Source: Maea johnstoni
Taxonomy: Eukaryota > Annelida > Polychaeta > Spionida > Magelonidae
Assembly (NCBI GenBank): GCA_963942565.1
Contig: OZ012686.1
Span: forward strand, 13,621,973-13,685,972
Length of the DNA stretch: 64,000 bases
Direction: 5' to 3'
This document shows positions 23,529 to 34,860 of this stretch, piece by piece. The stretch's first letter is position 1. Every line of letters starts with the position of its first letter. Both the position numbers and the translations under genes were made by a program. Under the pieces are notes generated by a model. The model worked only from the letters and a program-made list of their open reading frames with translations, was not told the DNA's origin and did not search any database.

Positions 23529-23950
23529 TGTATTTGGTATAGTCTTCTGGGCCCCTTTCATTATAAGTCTAGGCGCCCAGAGAAAGTGTACCTAACAGAA
23601 GCATTTTAAATTGCCTTATCCCTATACCCTGCTGATTTTTTTTCTGACTTAGTCTACACTTGACTCCAGAGTTTAGATAAAAGCTAATGAGGTCTGGGGT
23701 TCTGATGACCTTGACTTATCTACCATAACAAACCACGACCTTGAAATGATTAAAGAGCAACAACATGAAACACGCATTTCACTATGATAGTAGCCTGGAA
23801 CCTAAGACCTTTAAATGAGGGGTTTCTAAGTATGTAGGGTTTGGAGAACAGATACTTGATCCTAGAGTACGGTAGTCTTTGGTAGCGGCCATTCAACAAT
23901 GATAGTTGAAGAAATTGTTACCAGGTGGCACTGTCATATATATCATATTA

Positions 23951-24198
23951 GGCCACTCCAATTTATTTACTTGTCTTACGAGCTTTTTTTGGAAAAATAT
24001 TCTGTCAGACTCCAAAAAAGAAGAAAAATAAAGTCGACTATGGTGTCTTACGGACGAAAATGGTTTAGAAATTTTCTGTCAGACTAAAAAAATAAAAAAA
24101 ATAAAAAAAAAACACATTTTTCCTACTTTTAAAAAATTCCAAATGGCTTATTTCCTGCCTCCCGAGCTCGTAAGACAAGTAATTAAATTGGAGTGGCC
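23951..24198. mobile_element. Harbinger-like MITE, GGCCACTCC family (copy 2)
   Basis: Ends GGCCACTCCAATT / AATTGGAGTGGCC; TTA on both sides (23948-23950 and 24199-24201). Confidence 0.8.
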
Positions 24199-24499
24199 TT
24201 ACCAAAGACATGGATCTGATAATGAAGAGTACCAGTTATAGGATTTCACAAATAAAATTCAGGTATCAGAAGTAATATTTTCGCAAAATATTGGTAAATC
24301 CAATGGCCATGCTCCCCCAAAATTTGCCTAATAGTAATCGTAATGTATTTAATGATGCCTCTGTCGCATGGTACTGTAACATTTGGACAATCTGTTCTAT
24401 AGTATTGTAATAAGAAACTCAGCTGGTAATTTTGTGAACACCACAGGTTCTATTTACATTTACTGATCATGTCTCACACCAGCTAGCATAGGTTAACTT

Positions 24500-24960
24500 T
24501 AGATGGCAAATTTAACCCTGAAACTCATCATGAAAAATATTGCCTGAACCTATGGTGCTTTAGAAAATTACTTAAATTAATCATAAATCTACGAAATATT
24601 TCACGGAGAGCTGTGGGTGATATTCTTGATCAACGATTCTCCTGTCTTAGAATGTTTTAGGAAATGATCTGGTATCAAAGAAATTACCTTATTAGTCAGG
24701 GCATTTTTTGTGTGGTATGGGCATCAATGGGTTAAATCATTCAAGCCTGCATAGGCTGCAATGCACTAAAACATCCTGATTATTTTTGTGATATATTTTT
24801 TATCAGAACTTATTTCGGAAAATATTTGAAATAGAAATATTTATTAAGACAATGTCAAGCAACTCTCCTTCAAACAAATTGTCATTTTTTGCTAAATCCT
24901 TGTATTATCATAGAACCAGACAATGTTGTGATAAAGATCTCCTGACATGAATGGGTTAAA
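24500..24960. mobile_element. Two diverged TTAA-MITE family B-like relics
   Basis: Ends 'caatgggttaaa' near 24735 and 'gaatgggttaaa' near 24960. The interiors share 'caactctccttcaaa' and 'gaccagacaa'-type motifs with family B at low identity. Confidence 0.5.
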
Positions 24961-24961
24961 C

Positions 24962-25170
24962 TTAACCCTTATGCTGCTGGTGGCTAATTTGGCCAATGCT
25001 TGATGCAAAAAGCTTGAAAAATTACTGAAACCTTGGCACATGGGTACTCATCTGAGAGTACTCATCAAGAGCTTTCTAATGAATACCAACATGACAGGAT
25101 CTAGATAGTTAACAATTTTTTTGCGTTCTTGTGCTTTGGACAAAAGTAGCCTCAGCATTGGAAGGGTTAA
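24962..25170 (-). mobile_element. TTAA-MITE family A, full copy
   Basis: TTAA at 24962-24965 and 25167-25170. Starts CCCTTATGCTGCTGGTGGC and ends GCATTGGAAGGG. Confidence 0.8.
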
Positions 25171-25994
25171 ATGCCACATGCCACTGGCTAAGGACACTGG
25201 TACTCTTCGGATCAGCTACCGCCAGAGGGGATTATGTTACACTCTGCTAAATAAGAGTCATTTGAAATGAACAGTGAATCCTCAGAGACCTGAACATTCT
25301 TATGTAATCCTTGGTATATATAATATCTAAGCTATAGCTATGCTTTCTGGGCTATGTGCTGATGGACAGTTATTAACTCATTTGCATCGGGAGAGCTCAC
25401 TTAATTGATCTAACAACTTTGTATGTTACCCATAACATTTTTGAAAAATATTCTTGATATATATATATTTAATGTACATTTTTGATATATATATAATGTA
25501 ATATTTATTTTTATGAGACTTAAACTTAACAGGAATAATAACTTAGAGTTAACTTTTTTCTCCCAAAATATTGCTTTGTAATATTATTTCTATGTTTATC
25601 AGACCATGTGTTAATGCTTTGTTTGTGAAAGAGTTATAACATCATGAATTTTTTAGAAAGTAGGAAATATCATGGAGGGTATTTGTTTACCAATGGTTTC
25701 AATGGATCCACGGTAAAAAAACACACTCACATCTCACTCTTGTGACTGAAACACAAACCAAGAGCTTACTCAAATTAATCCATCTATTATTAAAATATCC
25801 TGGTTGGTACATGCCACAGAACTCCTTATAAACATGCAATACTTACATACAATTATTGTCTCAGTTACATTAGCTCATCAATACTCACAGAGGCCAAGAA
25901 TGTCTCGACTGTTTTGGTGAAATCTTTCAGGCAAAATCATATCTGTAGGGGATAATAAAACATTTGTAAGGGATTAGGATTTGGACTAATTTTG
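25171..25994. other. No gene recognised; AT-rich
   Basis: Very AT-rich with short TATA runs near 25455-25500 and a family B fragment near 25880-25960. Confidence 0.4.
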
Positions 25995-26320
25995 TCACTT
26001 TTTTAATAAAAAAACTGAACCGTGACTACCTAGTTACTAATGGTGGCAGAAACCAGAGTACCAGGAGAAAACCAATGACTTACCAGTAACTGCTAGGGGG
26101 CCTGCCCTGATGGCCGTGTGGTCTAGGGCTAGCTGTCTCTCACCACTGCCATGGTTCGAATCCCGACTTGGGCATGTGAGTTTTCAGTGTCTTGGATTTA
26201 GCGGTTATTTTTACGACGAGTTCTCTGGTTTCCTCCACCACTTACAACTGGCTAGTCACGACATAGCCTCAGTGGCAGAAAAAGTTATGATAATCAATTC
26301 CAAAGTCACTGAAATATTGC
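25995..26320. mobile_element. Two SINE pieces in inverted orientation
   Basis: 25995-26095 is a minus-strand body/tail piece ('agaaaaccaatgactt'). From 26101 a plus-strand copy starts cctgccctgatggccgtgtg (box A), has box B GGTTCGAATCCC near 26153 and a tail to about 26320. Confidence 0.7.
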
Positions 26321-26646
26321 TGAAAGGGCAATATTTCAATTCAACTGAACATAAGCAATCTTCTTATTGAAATGAACCCCCTTTCACTAAAATCCCTAAG
26401 CCCTAAAGTATTCTTGTACCACCCAACTCCGGATGTTTGGCAGATATGTGGACAACTCAAGAGAAAGATGGATTATATAACTCATAATTTATGTAACTAA
26501 CGTGACCTGTTCGAATGGTCGGGACTGTTGGAATGGTCAAAGCTGTTTCCATATGAATTGGCTGACCAGGAGATGTGTTGATCATGTGCTTGGCGATCAG
26601 CCATATTTATGTCCACTTGTTAGCTTGACCCCGGTCAGATCTGCTA

Positions 26647-26972
26647 AGGGTCTTAGCCAGGATTTTTTAAAAGCCTGTCCAAAACAGCAATTCCAGATTT
26701 TTTGCCCGTCCAGATTTAGCTACTAATCTACTTCAAATCCTTATACCAACTACATTCAATAGCCCATTCTAATGTCAAAAAAGACAGTTTACACTTCAGC
26801 CGTGTCCTAAAAGATGATTGATAGGAAAATACCTGGATACCACCTGGATATTACCCCCAAAAAGTGAAAATTAAAAAAATAATAATTTTTTTGGTCTGTC
26901 CAAAAAGGAGATTTTAAGGAAACGGCCTGTCCAAAAAAAAAAAACATTAGACGAGTCCCGGCTAAGTCTCTT
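26647..26972. mobile_element. MITE with 9-bp target duplication (Mutator-like?)
   Basis: Perfect direct repeat GATCTGCTA at 26638-26646 and 26973-26981. Inverted ends share the core CTTAGCC / GGCTAAG. A 9-bp duplication is the Mutator (MULE) hallmark. A related fragment is at 62508-62610. Confidence 0.6.
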
Positions 26973-26981
26973 GATCTGCTA

Positions 26982-27778
26982 CAGTACAGATTTGATTTGG
27001 GAATTTTGTTAAATATGGTCTTTTTATCTGACATATTACAGCTTAAACCTGAAAAGTCATTTACTAATGCTGGCGGAAACTAGAGTACTCGGGAAGTTCA
27101 CTACTTAATGCCAAGTCTCTGGAAACTCATCACGATGATGAGAGAGTGAGGATTCAGTGGCAATGCCTTAGACTACTCAAATATCGAGACAGACCCTCAT
27201 CACAAAAATGCCTTTTTAGAGAGTTATCACTGAAATTTGTGTTTTACTTTTTGGTGATACAGGCATTGGGCTAATGATGAGGGATACTTCTATCTTACCC
27301 ATGCAAAAGCTGAGACCTTTAAGAGAATCCTGGGATCTTTCTAGAATCATCCTAAGTATTCCTATCTACATTTGAATTCCAATTAATTGTCAACTTTTTC
27401 ACATGCCTTAAGTGTGACTTAAAATTTGGGTCTTGGGCAGAAATGGGACTGCCATCCAGCCTGTGTTCTACGTGCTAGACTTCTGGACAAAGTGAATTGA
27501 GACAGACACATGACAGAGCCATTTAAGTGTCACATTTATGTTAGATATATCACTGCACAGACGTCACCACAATAAGCAAAACAACTTGAAAAAAACTATG
27601 AAAAAAATCCTGAGACATATTTATCCCCTTGTAAAACTAATATAGATAAGAGCTTGTTTATATATATAGTTGACCAGAAGGACTTGACAATGCGGAAAAC
27701 CTGTTTCTCAGCAATTAACTGTCACTAGAAATAGCGAAGGTGAAAGAAACTAACTTTTCTTGAAAGCTAATACCCATG
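26982..27778. other. Intergenic with a SINE fragment
   Basis: 27060-27200 is a diverged minus-strand SINE head/body piece ('cagtggcaatgccttagac'). The rest is AT-rich without features. Confidence 0.4.
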
Positions 27779-28166
27779 CTAGTGTCTAGGAGGGGTTTTT
27801 AGCTGATAAAAAAATTCAAGTCCCATGTCCTGCATGGTGATGATAAAATTGATGAAGTATCTTGTATCATAAGGAGGGTTGCCGATATAGCTGGCTGCCA
27901 GAAAAGTTCCGGGGATGTAGATGTTGTCTCGCAGTTCCCCGAGTCTTGTGCTGTAGTTGAAGTGCTGTCTGTCAGTGGCCGGGACTCCTAGTGGTAAAAC
28001 AAGCAAAAGCTGCTGCAGCAGCGGTCACCACGGCAACCAGATGGCTACTGCCACGCGCCTGGGATAACATCTTTTGGGGATTCTCCAGTTTGTGCTCACT
28101 GGTCAGTCGTGTACACTCGCAGAAGCAGGGAGAAATTTCTGGCGGATTAAGGAGAGCGTTCTTCAT
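27779..28166 (-). CDS. Candidate small gene or exon pair, product not recognised
   Basis: Two coding-looking frames follow each other on the minus strand. The first starts at ATG 28166 (context GCGGATGA), is Cys/Glu-rich, then has a hydrophobic Ala-rich run (VAVVTAAAAAFACF) and stops near 27972. The second begins near 27985 and reads 68 residues to a TAG at 27779-27781, with aromatic-rich segments (NIYIPGTFLAASYIG, YDTRYFINFIITMQ). A good acceptor (pyrimidine tract, ACTAG|GAG before 27987) could open the second as a terminal exon. Alternatively a one-base length difference in the T-runs near 28000 would make one protein of about 130 residues with a membrane anchor. The region is more GC-rich than its flanks. 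No family recognised. Confidence 0.35.
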
Positions 28167-28231
28167 CCGCTAAGCAGGATATCAATGGATTTACTGTAAC
28201 ATCGTTAGGGAGTCAGCATCTTGTCGTAAAG

Positions 28232-28270
28232 ATGAGTGTCGCAGAAGATGCGGGAATATACCTCTTGAAG
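28232..28270 (+). CDS. Possible tiny first coding exon
   Basis: ATG at 28232 in context AAGATGA reads 13 codons (MSVAEDAGIYLLK) to a fair donor CTTGAAG|GTAAAT. It lies 65 bp from the divergent ATG at 28166, so a shared bidirectional promoter is conceivable. No downstream exon could be linked; weak. Confidence 0.2.
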
Positions 28271-28345
28271 GTAAATTGCTTTATTCCAACTGTGGACTCT
28301 CAATAAATTTCTTTGATTTATGAATAACTCATAATGGACAGCATC

Positions 28346-28563
28346 TTAACCCTTTCAATGTTGATGCTTCTTTCGTTCAAAACACAAGGATGCAAAGATT
28401 TTTGAAGACCTTCCAAACCTTGTCATGTTGGCATTCATCACATAGCTCTCGCTGAGTTCTCTCAGATGAGTAGGGATTCATTTCATACGGCAGGGTTTCA
28501 GTCATTTATTAGCTTTTTTGCATATTTTTTATTGGCAAAATTAGCCACCAGCATAAGGATTAA
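28346..28563 (+). mobile_element. TTAA-MITE family A copy
   Basis: TTAA at 28346-28349 and 28560-28563 with family motifs between. Confidence 0.75.
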
Positions 28564-29082
28564 TTATAGATGTCCCATCTGCATATCAGCACCATTGGAT
28601 GACCTTGTGCAGGTATTAAAAAAACACTGAAAAAAACGAAAAAAAAATATTTCAACATACCCTAGGTTTGTAGGTTTAAGTTGTAGGTTTAAGACCTAAA
28701 AGGTAAACACTTCAAATTGAGCTTATATACTATATATATATACCACTTGAGATACCATATTCCAAAAGTGTGTGTCTGTAAGGAGTGCCTCTAAGTAAAC
28801 CAGTTTTATTCCAACTGAACATTCTTCACTCCTCTTGTTATCTATGCTTACCAACAATGAACTGGTTCTGAAGAAAATGATCTGAACTAATATAATGCTC
28901 ACATTCAGATTTTTGTAAAAAAAAAAAAAAAACTTGATATTTTTTCCTCAAAACTTTGAAAACCCCAATGTTGGGTTATATTGTTCCATGTTCTTAATTC
29001 AAAATTAATCAAAGTGTAAGAGAGTTTCTTTTATCTTTTACGCAATTTTCTAATACTGATATGGGAGGAAAACAGAGTACAG
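28564..29082. other. No gene recognised
   Basis: AT-rich sequence with a poly-A run near 28918-28932. Confidence 0.4.
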
Positions 29083-29360
29083 CGAAACCTTCAAATATGA
29101 ACACCTAGCTAATTTGAACACTGTTTCTCAAACCTTTTTTCCTCTGATAATTATACATGTTAGAAAACCTCTCAAATGTGAAAATCCTACTGGGAACACT
29201 TTTTGCCAGGTTTCTAGGGTGTTCACATCTATAATGTTGGAGAGGCCCTACTTACTTTTAATTAGAGACTGTTCTCTAAGTCTTTCCAGGGAAAGACAAC
29301 ATAAGATAATTACTATTTGTGTACTTTGTTCGGCTAAAGAGGTATTTCTGGAAGCAGACT
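29083..29360. mobile_element. Tigger/Tc-like small element, tentative
   Basis: The left end TACAGCGAAACCTTCAAATA resembles pogo/Tigger ends, and a complementary-looking segment 'gttcggctaaagaggtattt' lies at 29328-29348. The match is partial. Confidence 0.35.
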
Positions 29361-29414
29361 CTTCTAATAGGGTGGAGTTGAATTAATTAGCAAGACGGAA
29401 ACACAACACAACAT

Positions 29415-29610
29415 GCTAAACCCTTCCAATGCTAAGGCTACTTTCATCCGAAGCACAAGGATGCAAAGATTTTTGAAAACCGTCTAAACCGTGATAGCTC
29501 TTGCTGAGTACTCTCATTTGAGTACCCATATGCCAGGGTTTCGGTTATTTTCCGTTTTTTTTGCATCATTTTGTATTGATTAAATCAGTTTACCAGCAGC
29601 ATATTTAATC
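29415..29610 (+). mobile_element. TTAA-MITE family A copy, worn ends
   Basis: Starts CTAAACCCTTCCAATGCTAAG and ends 'cagcatatttaatcc'; the interior is clear. Confidence 0.65.
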
Positions 29611-30049
29611 CAATAGGATTGCACAAAATGTCTGTCAGCTTTGAATAAAACTCACTGAATTGAGTAATATTTGGCAACTTCTTTGATAGGAATTGTTAAA
29701 CCCAACCAGAACTATTCATTTTATTGAAATATACTATAAATAACTGACATTTGATAATATTGATTTTTCATTGATGTCTGATCATGTGTACGCCGCTCTA
29801 GTTAAGTTGTTAACGGGTTAAGAATGGGACTGATCTAGGAATTCAGGGTTGGGAATGGTCCATAGAAGCATAGCCTACCATGGACTGCCAAATTGTGTGA
29901 CTGCAGTTATGGGATCTCATATAGGAAATCAACACATTCATTTCAATTTATTTCACTTTTTTTTCAATCTCAAACTTTTTGTGAATATACATGATCATGG
30001 TATAGGCACAATTTAAAAAAAAGAGCATAGGTTTGTTTTCATCAACCAT

Positions 30050-30205
30050 TGCCGGGGCAAGTGAGAAAGTTGCCAGTGACTTGTGGTTAGATGGTGCTTT
30101 TTAGTCAGGTACTCTGGTTTCCTACACCATTTACAACTGGGTAGTCACAACTTGAGCGCAATATGACAGAAAAAGTGACGAAAACCAAAATTCCAAATGA
30201 CCTAT
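30050..30205 (+). mobile_element. SINE fragment without head
   Basis: Body and tail only: 'gtgagaaagttgccagtgac' through 'agaaaaagtgacgaaaacc'. Confidence 0.65.
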
Positions 30206-30546
30206 ATATAATGTTTATGGAATTAAAAAAAATGGGAATGGGAATGAGAGTTTGTGGAACTATTACAGTCATATAGAGAGAACAGACAGAGCTGGTGTGT
30301 ATATAGCACTTTACTCTGGCAGTATGAATTGAGCTAACGTGCTAAGTAAAAAGTTTTATCTATCTATGTGCATTTCAATAGGACGTTCCCTGTCTCGTGA
30401 CAAGTACCACTATCTGGTGCTAGATAACTCATTTATCCCAGTACAGCAGCTCAGCATGGCTTGACGAGTTTAGAAAGATACTATTCTGACAATGGCATGT
30501 GTAGGAGTAGGAGAAATATCCATCTGGTCCCAAAACTCACCTGGGG

Positions 30547-31925
30547 CCTACCCTGATGGCCGAGTGGTCTAAGGCGTTGCCTCTGACTGCTAACTGTCTC
30601 TCAGCAGTGAGGGCCTGCCCTGATGGCCGAGTGGTCTAAGGCGTTGCCACTGACTGCTAACTGTCTCTCAGCACTGAGGGCCTGCCCTGATGGCCGAGTG
30701 GTCTAGGGCATTGCCACTGACTGCTAACTGTCTCTCAGCACTGAGGGCCTGCCCTGATGGCTGTGTTGTCTAAGGCATTGCCACTGACTGCTAACTGTCT
30801 CTCAGCAGTGAGGGCCTGCCCTGATGGCCGAGTGGTCTAAGGCATTGCCACTGACTGCTAACTGTCTCTCAGCAGTGAGGGCCTGCCCTGATGGCCGAGT
30901 GGTCTAAGGCATTGCCACTGACTGCTAACTGTCTCTCAGCAGTGAGGGCCTGCCCTGATGGCCGAGTGGTCTAAGGCATTGCCACTGACTGCTAACTGTC
31001 TCTCAGCAGTGAGGGCCTGCCCTGATGGCCGAGTGGTCTAAGGCATTGCCACTGACTGCTAACTGTCTCTCAGCAGTGAGGGCCTGCCCTGATGGCCGAG
31101 TGGTCTAAGGCATTGCCACTGACTGCTAACTGTCTCTCAGCAGTGAGGGCCTGCCCTGATGGCCGAGTGGTCTAAGGCATTGCCACTGACTGCTTACTGT
31201 CTCTCAGCAGTGAGGGCCTGCCCTGATGGCCGAGTGGTCTAAGGCATTGCCACTGACTGCTAACTGTCTCTCAGCAGTGAGGGCCTGCCCTGATGGCCGA
31301 GTGGTCTAAGGTGTTGCCACTGACTGCTAGCTGTCTCTCACCTCTGAGGGCCTGCCATGATGGCTGTGTTGTCTAAGGTGACTGCTAACTTGCCACTTAC
31401 TGTTTGTTGTTTCTTATCACTGAGGGCCTGGCCTGATGGCCTAGTGGTCTAAGGCGTTGCCTCTGACTGCTGTCTCTCAGCAGTTAGGGCCTACCCTGAT
31501 GGCCTAGTGGTCTAAGACGTTGCCACTGACTGCTAACTGTCTCTCACCACTGAGGACCTACCCTGATGGCCGAGTGGTCTAAGGTGTTGCCACTGACTGC
31601 TAACTGTCTCTCACCACTGAGGGCCTGCCCTGATGGCCGAGTGGTCTAAGATGTTGCCTCTGACTGCTAACTGTCTCTCACCACTGAGGGCCTGCCCTGA
31701 TGGCTGTGTTGTCTAAGGCATTGCCACTGACTGCTAGCTGTCTCTCACCACTGCCTGCTTGGGTTTGAATCCTGGGCTGGGGCATGTGAGAAAGTTGACA
31801 GTGACTTGGGATTAGGCGGTGATTTTCGCTGGTTACTCCGGTCTCCTCCACCTGTTACAACTGGCTAGTCATGAATTAGCTGCAATATGGAAGAAAAAGT
31901 GACGAAAAGTCGAAATTCCAAGCCA
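30547..31925 (+). repeat. SINE whose box-A half is tandemly repeated about 18 times
   Basis: The 67-bp unit holds TGGCCGAGTGGTCTAAGG, a canonical Pol III box A of the Leu/Ser tRNA kind, then 'ccactgactgctaactgtct'. Unit starts at 30613, 30680, 30747, 30814 and onward step by exactly 67. Units 30814-31283 are almost identical, which points to recent spread. Only the last unit runs on into box B (GGTTTGAATCC near 31763), the SINE body ('gtgacttgggattaggcg') and the tail (to about 31925). The array is thus a ladder of box A elements ahead of one complete promoter. Likely arisen by unequal exchange or slippage. Confidence 0.9.
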
Positions 31926-32459
31926 ATTCCAAGCCAATTCCAAGCCTCACCTTCCCTATGTAATAATTCAATTCTTAAAATTTGGAAAAAGAAAATACAA
32001 AGCCTTTATACAGCTAGGATTTACCATGAAGTACCTTAGCCTAACCAGTAGCTCTTGTTGGTGAATATTGACAGATCTGAGAATGAAAACAGTATGAATA
32101 AATGAATTAACAAAGTTTGGCCTAATAGTGTGCATAAATCCATGATATATATTCATATTTTTGGTATGACTGGGGTAGGTGGTGGTTTTCCCAGGGTACT
32201 CCAGTTTTCCCACTATCAACACTGCACTGGTTACAATTTTATAAGGCCAGGAAATATTTGTTAAAAACTAGTGTAGGAAGTTAGGTAAAAAATAGTTTTT
32301 GATCATTTCATTAAAATGGCAGAAAAAAACTCTAAAAAGTAAGTAAGAACTTGTTAGGGTAGTGTTACAGGAAACAAACAACTCTTTTTAGCCTTGGCCT
32401 AAAACTCTGACAAAATCCAAATCTTAATCTGAATTCTATGCCATCATGGCAGGATCTGG
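31926..32459. other. No gene; fragments of repeats
   Basis: Holds a SINE-body-like piece near 32165-32225 and one end of a GGCCTAAAAA MITE near 32340-32400. Confidence 0.4.
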
Positions 32460-32820
32460 GAATGAACTGGTTAACAATTAAGCTTTGTGGCTTTATTCCT
32501 GTTGTATGTATTTTAAGAGCCAAGAAGATTCCTGTTATTATAGAGATGGCCCGCAGAGCAGGCAGTAACAAGCAGGATATGGGTCTGAATGGGTTAACAA
32601 TTAACCAATTTTGTGCTTGCTGATCGCTTTGACAATAGTCGTCTGGACCCAAGGTACTTATTGAAATAACAATGGAATTAACCACAAATTCCCAAAATAT
32701 TTGAGGGAGATTTGTTTGTGTGATTTTGATCAACATTTCTCCTTCAAATATCTTTAGAAAATTCTACTTGTTATAGAGATATAACCAAAATAGTTTGGTG
32801 CTTTTGGCCGCTTTGAGCAT
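32460..32820 (-). mobile_element. TTAA-flanked repeats: family B copy plus a third family
   Basis: 32580-32820 has family B motifs ('catttctccttcaaata', 'gcttttggccgctttgagc'). 32471-32590, bounded by TTAA, recurs at 33029-33130 (shared 'gtatgtattttaagagcca') and ends 'gaatgggttaa', so it may be a further TTAA family. Confidence 0.55.
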
Positions 32821-33031
32821 AACCCTTCTAATGCTAAGGCTACTTAGATCCAATGCACAAGAATGCAAAAAAATTGAAAACCACCTAAACCCTGCCATGT
32901 TGGTACTCATCGGATAGCCCTCGCTAAGTACTCTTAGATGAGTACCCATATGCCAGGGTTTCAGTGATTCTTTTAGGATTTTTGCATTATTTCATATTGG
33001 GCAACTTAGACGCCAGCAGCATTAGGGTTAA
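32818..33031 (+). mobile_element. TTAA-MITE family A copy
   Basis: Starts ATAACCCTTCTAATGC and ends GCAGCATTAGGGTTAA. Confidence 0.7.
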
Positions 33032-33207
33032 TAGTTTAAGCTATGTGCCTTAATTCCCGCTGTATGTATTTTAAGAGCCAGGAAGATTCCTGTTAGTAGC
33101 CATGGCCCACAGACCATGCAGTAGCAGGTTAATTGGAGAAATTCCTCCTCGGCAGAGGTCCAGACCTAACTCTTTCATACCCAGGACCACATGTGCTTGA
33201 GACTATT

Positions 33208-33422
33208 TTAACCCTTGTGCTGCTGGTCGTTAATTTAGCCAATACAAAATGATGCAAAAAACCTAAAGAATTGCCTGAAATCTTGGCACATGTGTACTCA
33301 TCTGAGAGTACTCAGCAAGAGCTATACAATGAATATCAACATGACAGGCTTTAGATGGTTTTCGAAAATCTTTGGGTTCTTGTGCTTCGAATGAAAGTAA
33401 GCCTCAGAATTGGAAAGGTTAA
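33208..33422 (-). mobile_element. TTAA-MITE family A copy
   Basis: TTAA at 33208-33211 and 33419-33422 with the reverse-orientation interior. Confidence 0.75.
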
Positions 33423-33493
33423 CCTCATATCAGAAATAGAGAGATTGTAGGATAGATACTATGTTCTGTCATCTGCCCTTTTTCCCTGTAAGC

Positions 33494-33690
33494 TAAGGCC
33501 TAAGAATAGTTTGTTTCCTGTACCGTTCCGAAAAAAAATAGGGTTGGTAGGTAGCTGAAAATTTTATTCTTTTTTTTTTCAAAATGCTTGTTTTATGTTG
33601 ATTGGGAGTTGGAAGAGCAGAAGATAAGCTTAAGGGTCGAGACATTTTGAGTACAGAGAAACAAACAACTTTTTTTCTAAGTACATTTTG
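33494..33690. mobile_element. GGCCTAAAAA MITE, diverged copy
   Basis: Starts GGCCTAAGAATAGTTTG; the interior is recognisable ('gttgattgggagttgg'); the right end is worn. Confidence 0.55.
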
Positions 33691-33779
33691 AAGTGTGAAA
33701 AGGAATCAAAGTTGAGCATTTTTCCTTCGTTGAATAGTAAAATATTGTTATTTCTATTTAAATACTATATTCTAAGAAC

Positions 33780-34197
33780 TAGAGCTGCACTCACCACTCA
33801 CGAACTCGAGTGGCTCGAGCCCTGGCTCAAACTCGCCGAGCTCGAGCTGAAATGATCAAATCGTGAGCTCGTCTATGTTGGGTACACACACGTAACACAG
33901 AGCACCTATCACACATTATTAACATACATAACTGCTTATCGCTGTCATGTCTTCTTTACAATCGCCAATGTATACATTCAAGCAGTGTTGTGTGTTATAC
34001 TGATCTTTGTACTTCGTCAGCACGTTTTAAAACATGGCAATGTTAATAAAGCTTCGCCAATGAATATTTGATTTCTAATAGCTGGGCTGGAAAATAAGTA
34101 TTTCTTAGGAAATTTGGAACGTCCGTGAGCTCATAAGCTCACGAGTCAAACGGGTGGCGAGCTCATGAGTTGATCTCCCTCCGTGAGTGCAGCTCTA
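33780..34197. mobile_element. hAT MITE with perfect 8-bp target duplication
   Basis: CTAAGAAC stands at 33772-33779 and 34198-34205. Inverted ends TAGAGCTGCACTCA / TGAGTGCAGCTCTA; sub-terminal GAGCTC / CTCGAG words in both orientations. An intact TSD and matching ends suggest recent insertion. No transposase, so non-autonomous. Confidence 0.85.
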
Positions 34198-34654
34198 CTA
34201 AGAACTACTAATCCCATCAGAGTGGTTGGATTGGCGGCTATACATAAAAATGTGTGGCACTTTGAAGGGCTGTCTATGGTACCTTTGCAACTACAAGGCC
34301 CTTTGGGAGCACTCTTCTCATTTCTGTGTTTCTATCTAGCAAAAATATGGCCGAAGATGTTGAACGCAACAAACTAAAAGTACATAAAAATATTGATAAA
34401 ATAATAGATTTGATAGCCATTCAGAAATTGTAGATCTGGTTAATTTGCCATGTCAAAAATTTGCCGATCTAGCCTTTATCAGAATATTTTCCGAATATCT
34501 ATATACCGACCATGATGACATGTGATCAGCAAATTAAAAACATCAGTGACACATTGATACTATTACAATCACACTATAATTATGTTATTAAATGGGTTAG
34601 GGAGAGTGAATTGAAATTAATGATGAAAAGCCATTGCGGACGAGTTGACATTAT

Positions 34655-34860
34655 ACTTGTTGTACACTAGTGGGTGTCTGATCTCATTTCGGCTCTTCAA
34701 TGATGAGTGAAATCAACAGCCAGTCACTTGTCAGTAGCAATCACAATTTACCCCTGCAATCCCTCAATCAGAATATAATAACTGTATCCTGTTTATTTGA
34801 CATTGTCTCGCCCACGCGGGACAGGCATCTGGTTGACATGACCTGTTAATGTTGTAATTA
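34655..34860 (-). repeat. Left arm of a diverged inverted repeat
   Basis: The complement matches 39895-40095 along ~200 bp with small gaps; shared blocks include GTGGGCGAGAC, CAAATAAACAGGATAC and CATTAACAGG. Confidence 0.65.

Noticed and set aside
30547-31740. CRISPR-like array (regular direct repeats of constant period)
   Set aside because: There are no unique spacers: the whole 67-bp unit repeats and is a SINE head in a eukaryotic setting.
30547-31740. Tandem tRNA-Leu/Ser genes
   Set aside because: Only box A is present in each unit; there is no anticodon arm, T arm or box B except in the terminal SINE.
32365-32736. 123-residue minus-strand frame
   Set aside because: It spans TTAA-flanked repeat pieces and their junctions; no conserved motif.
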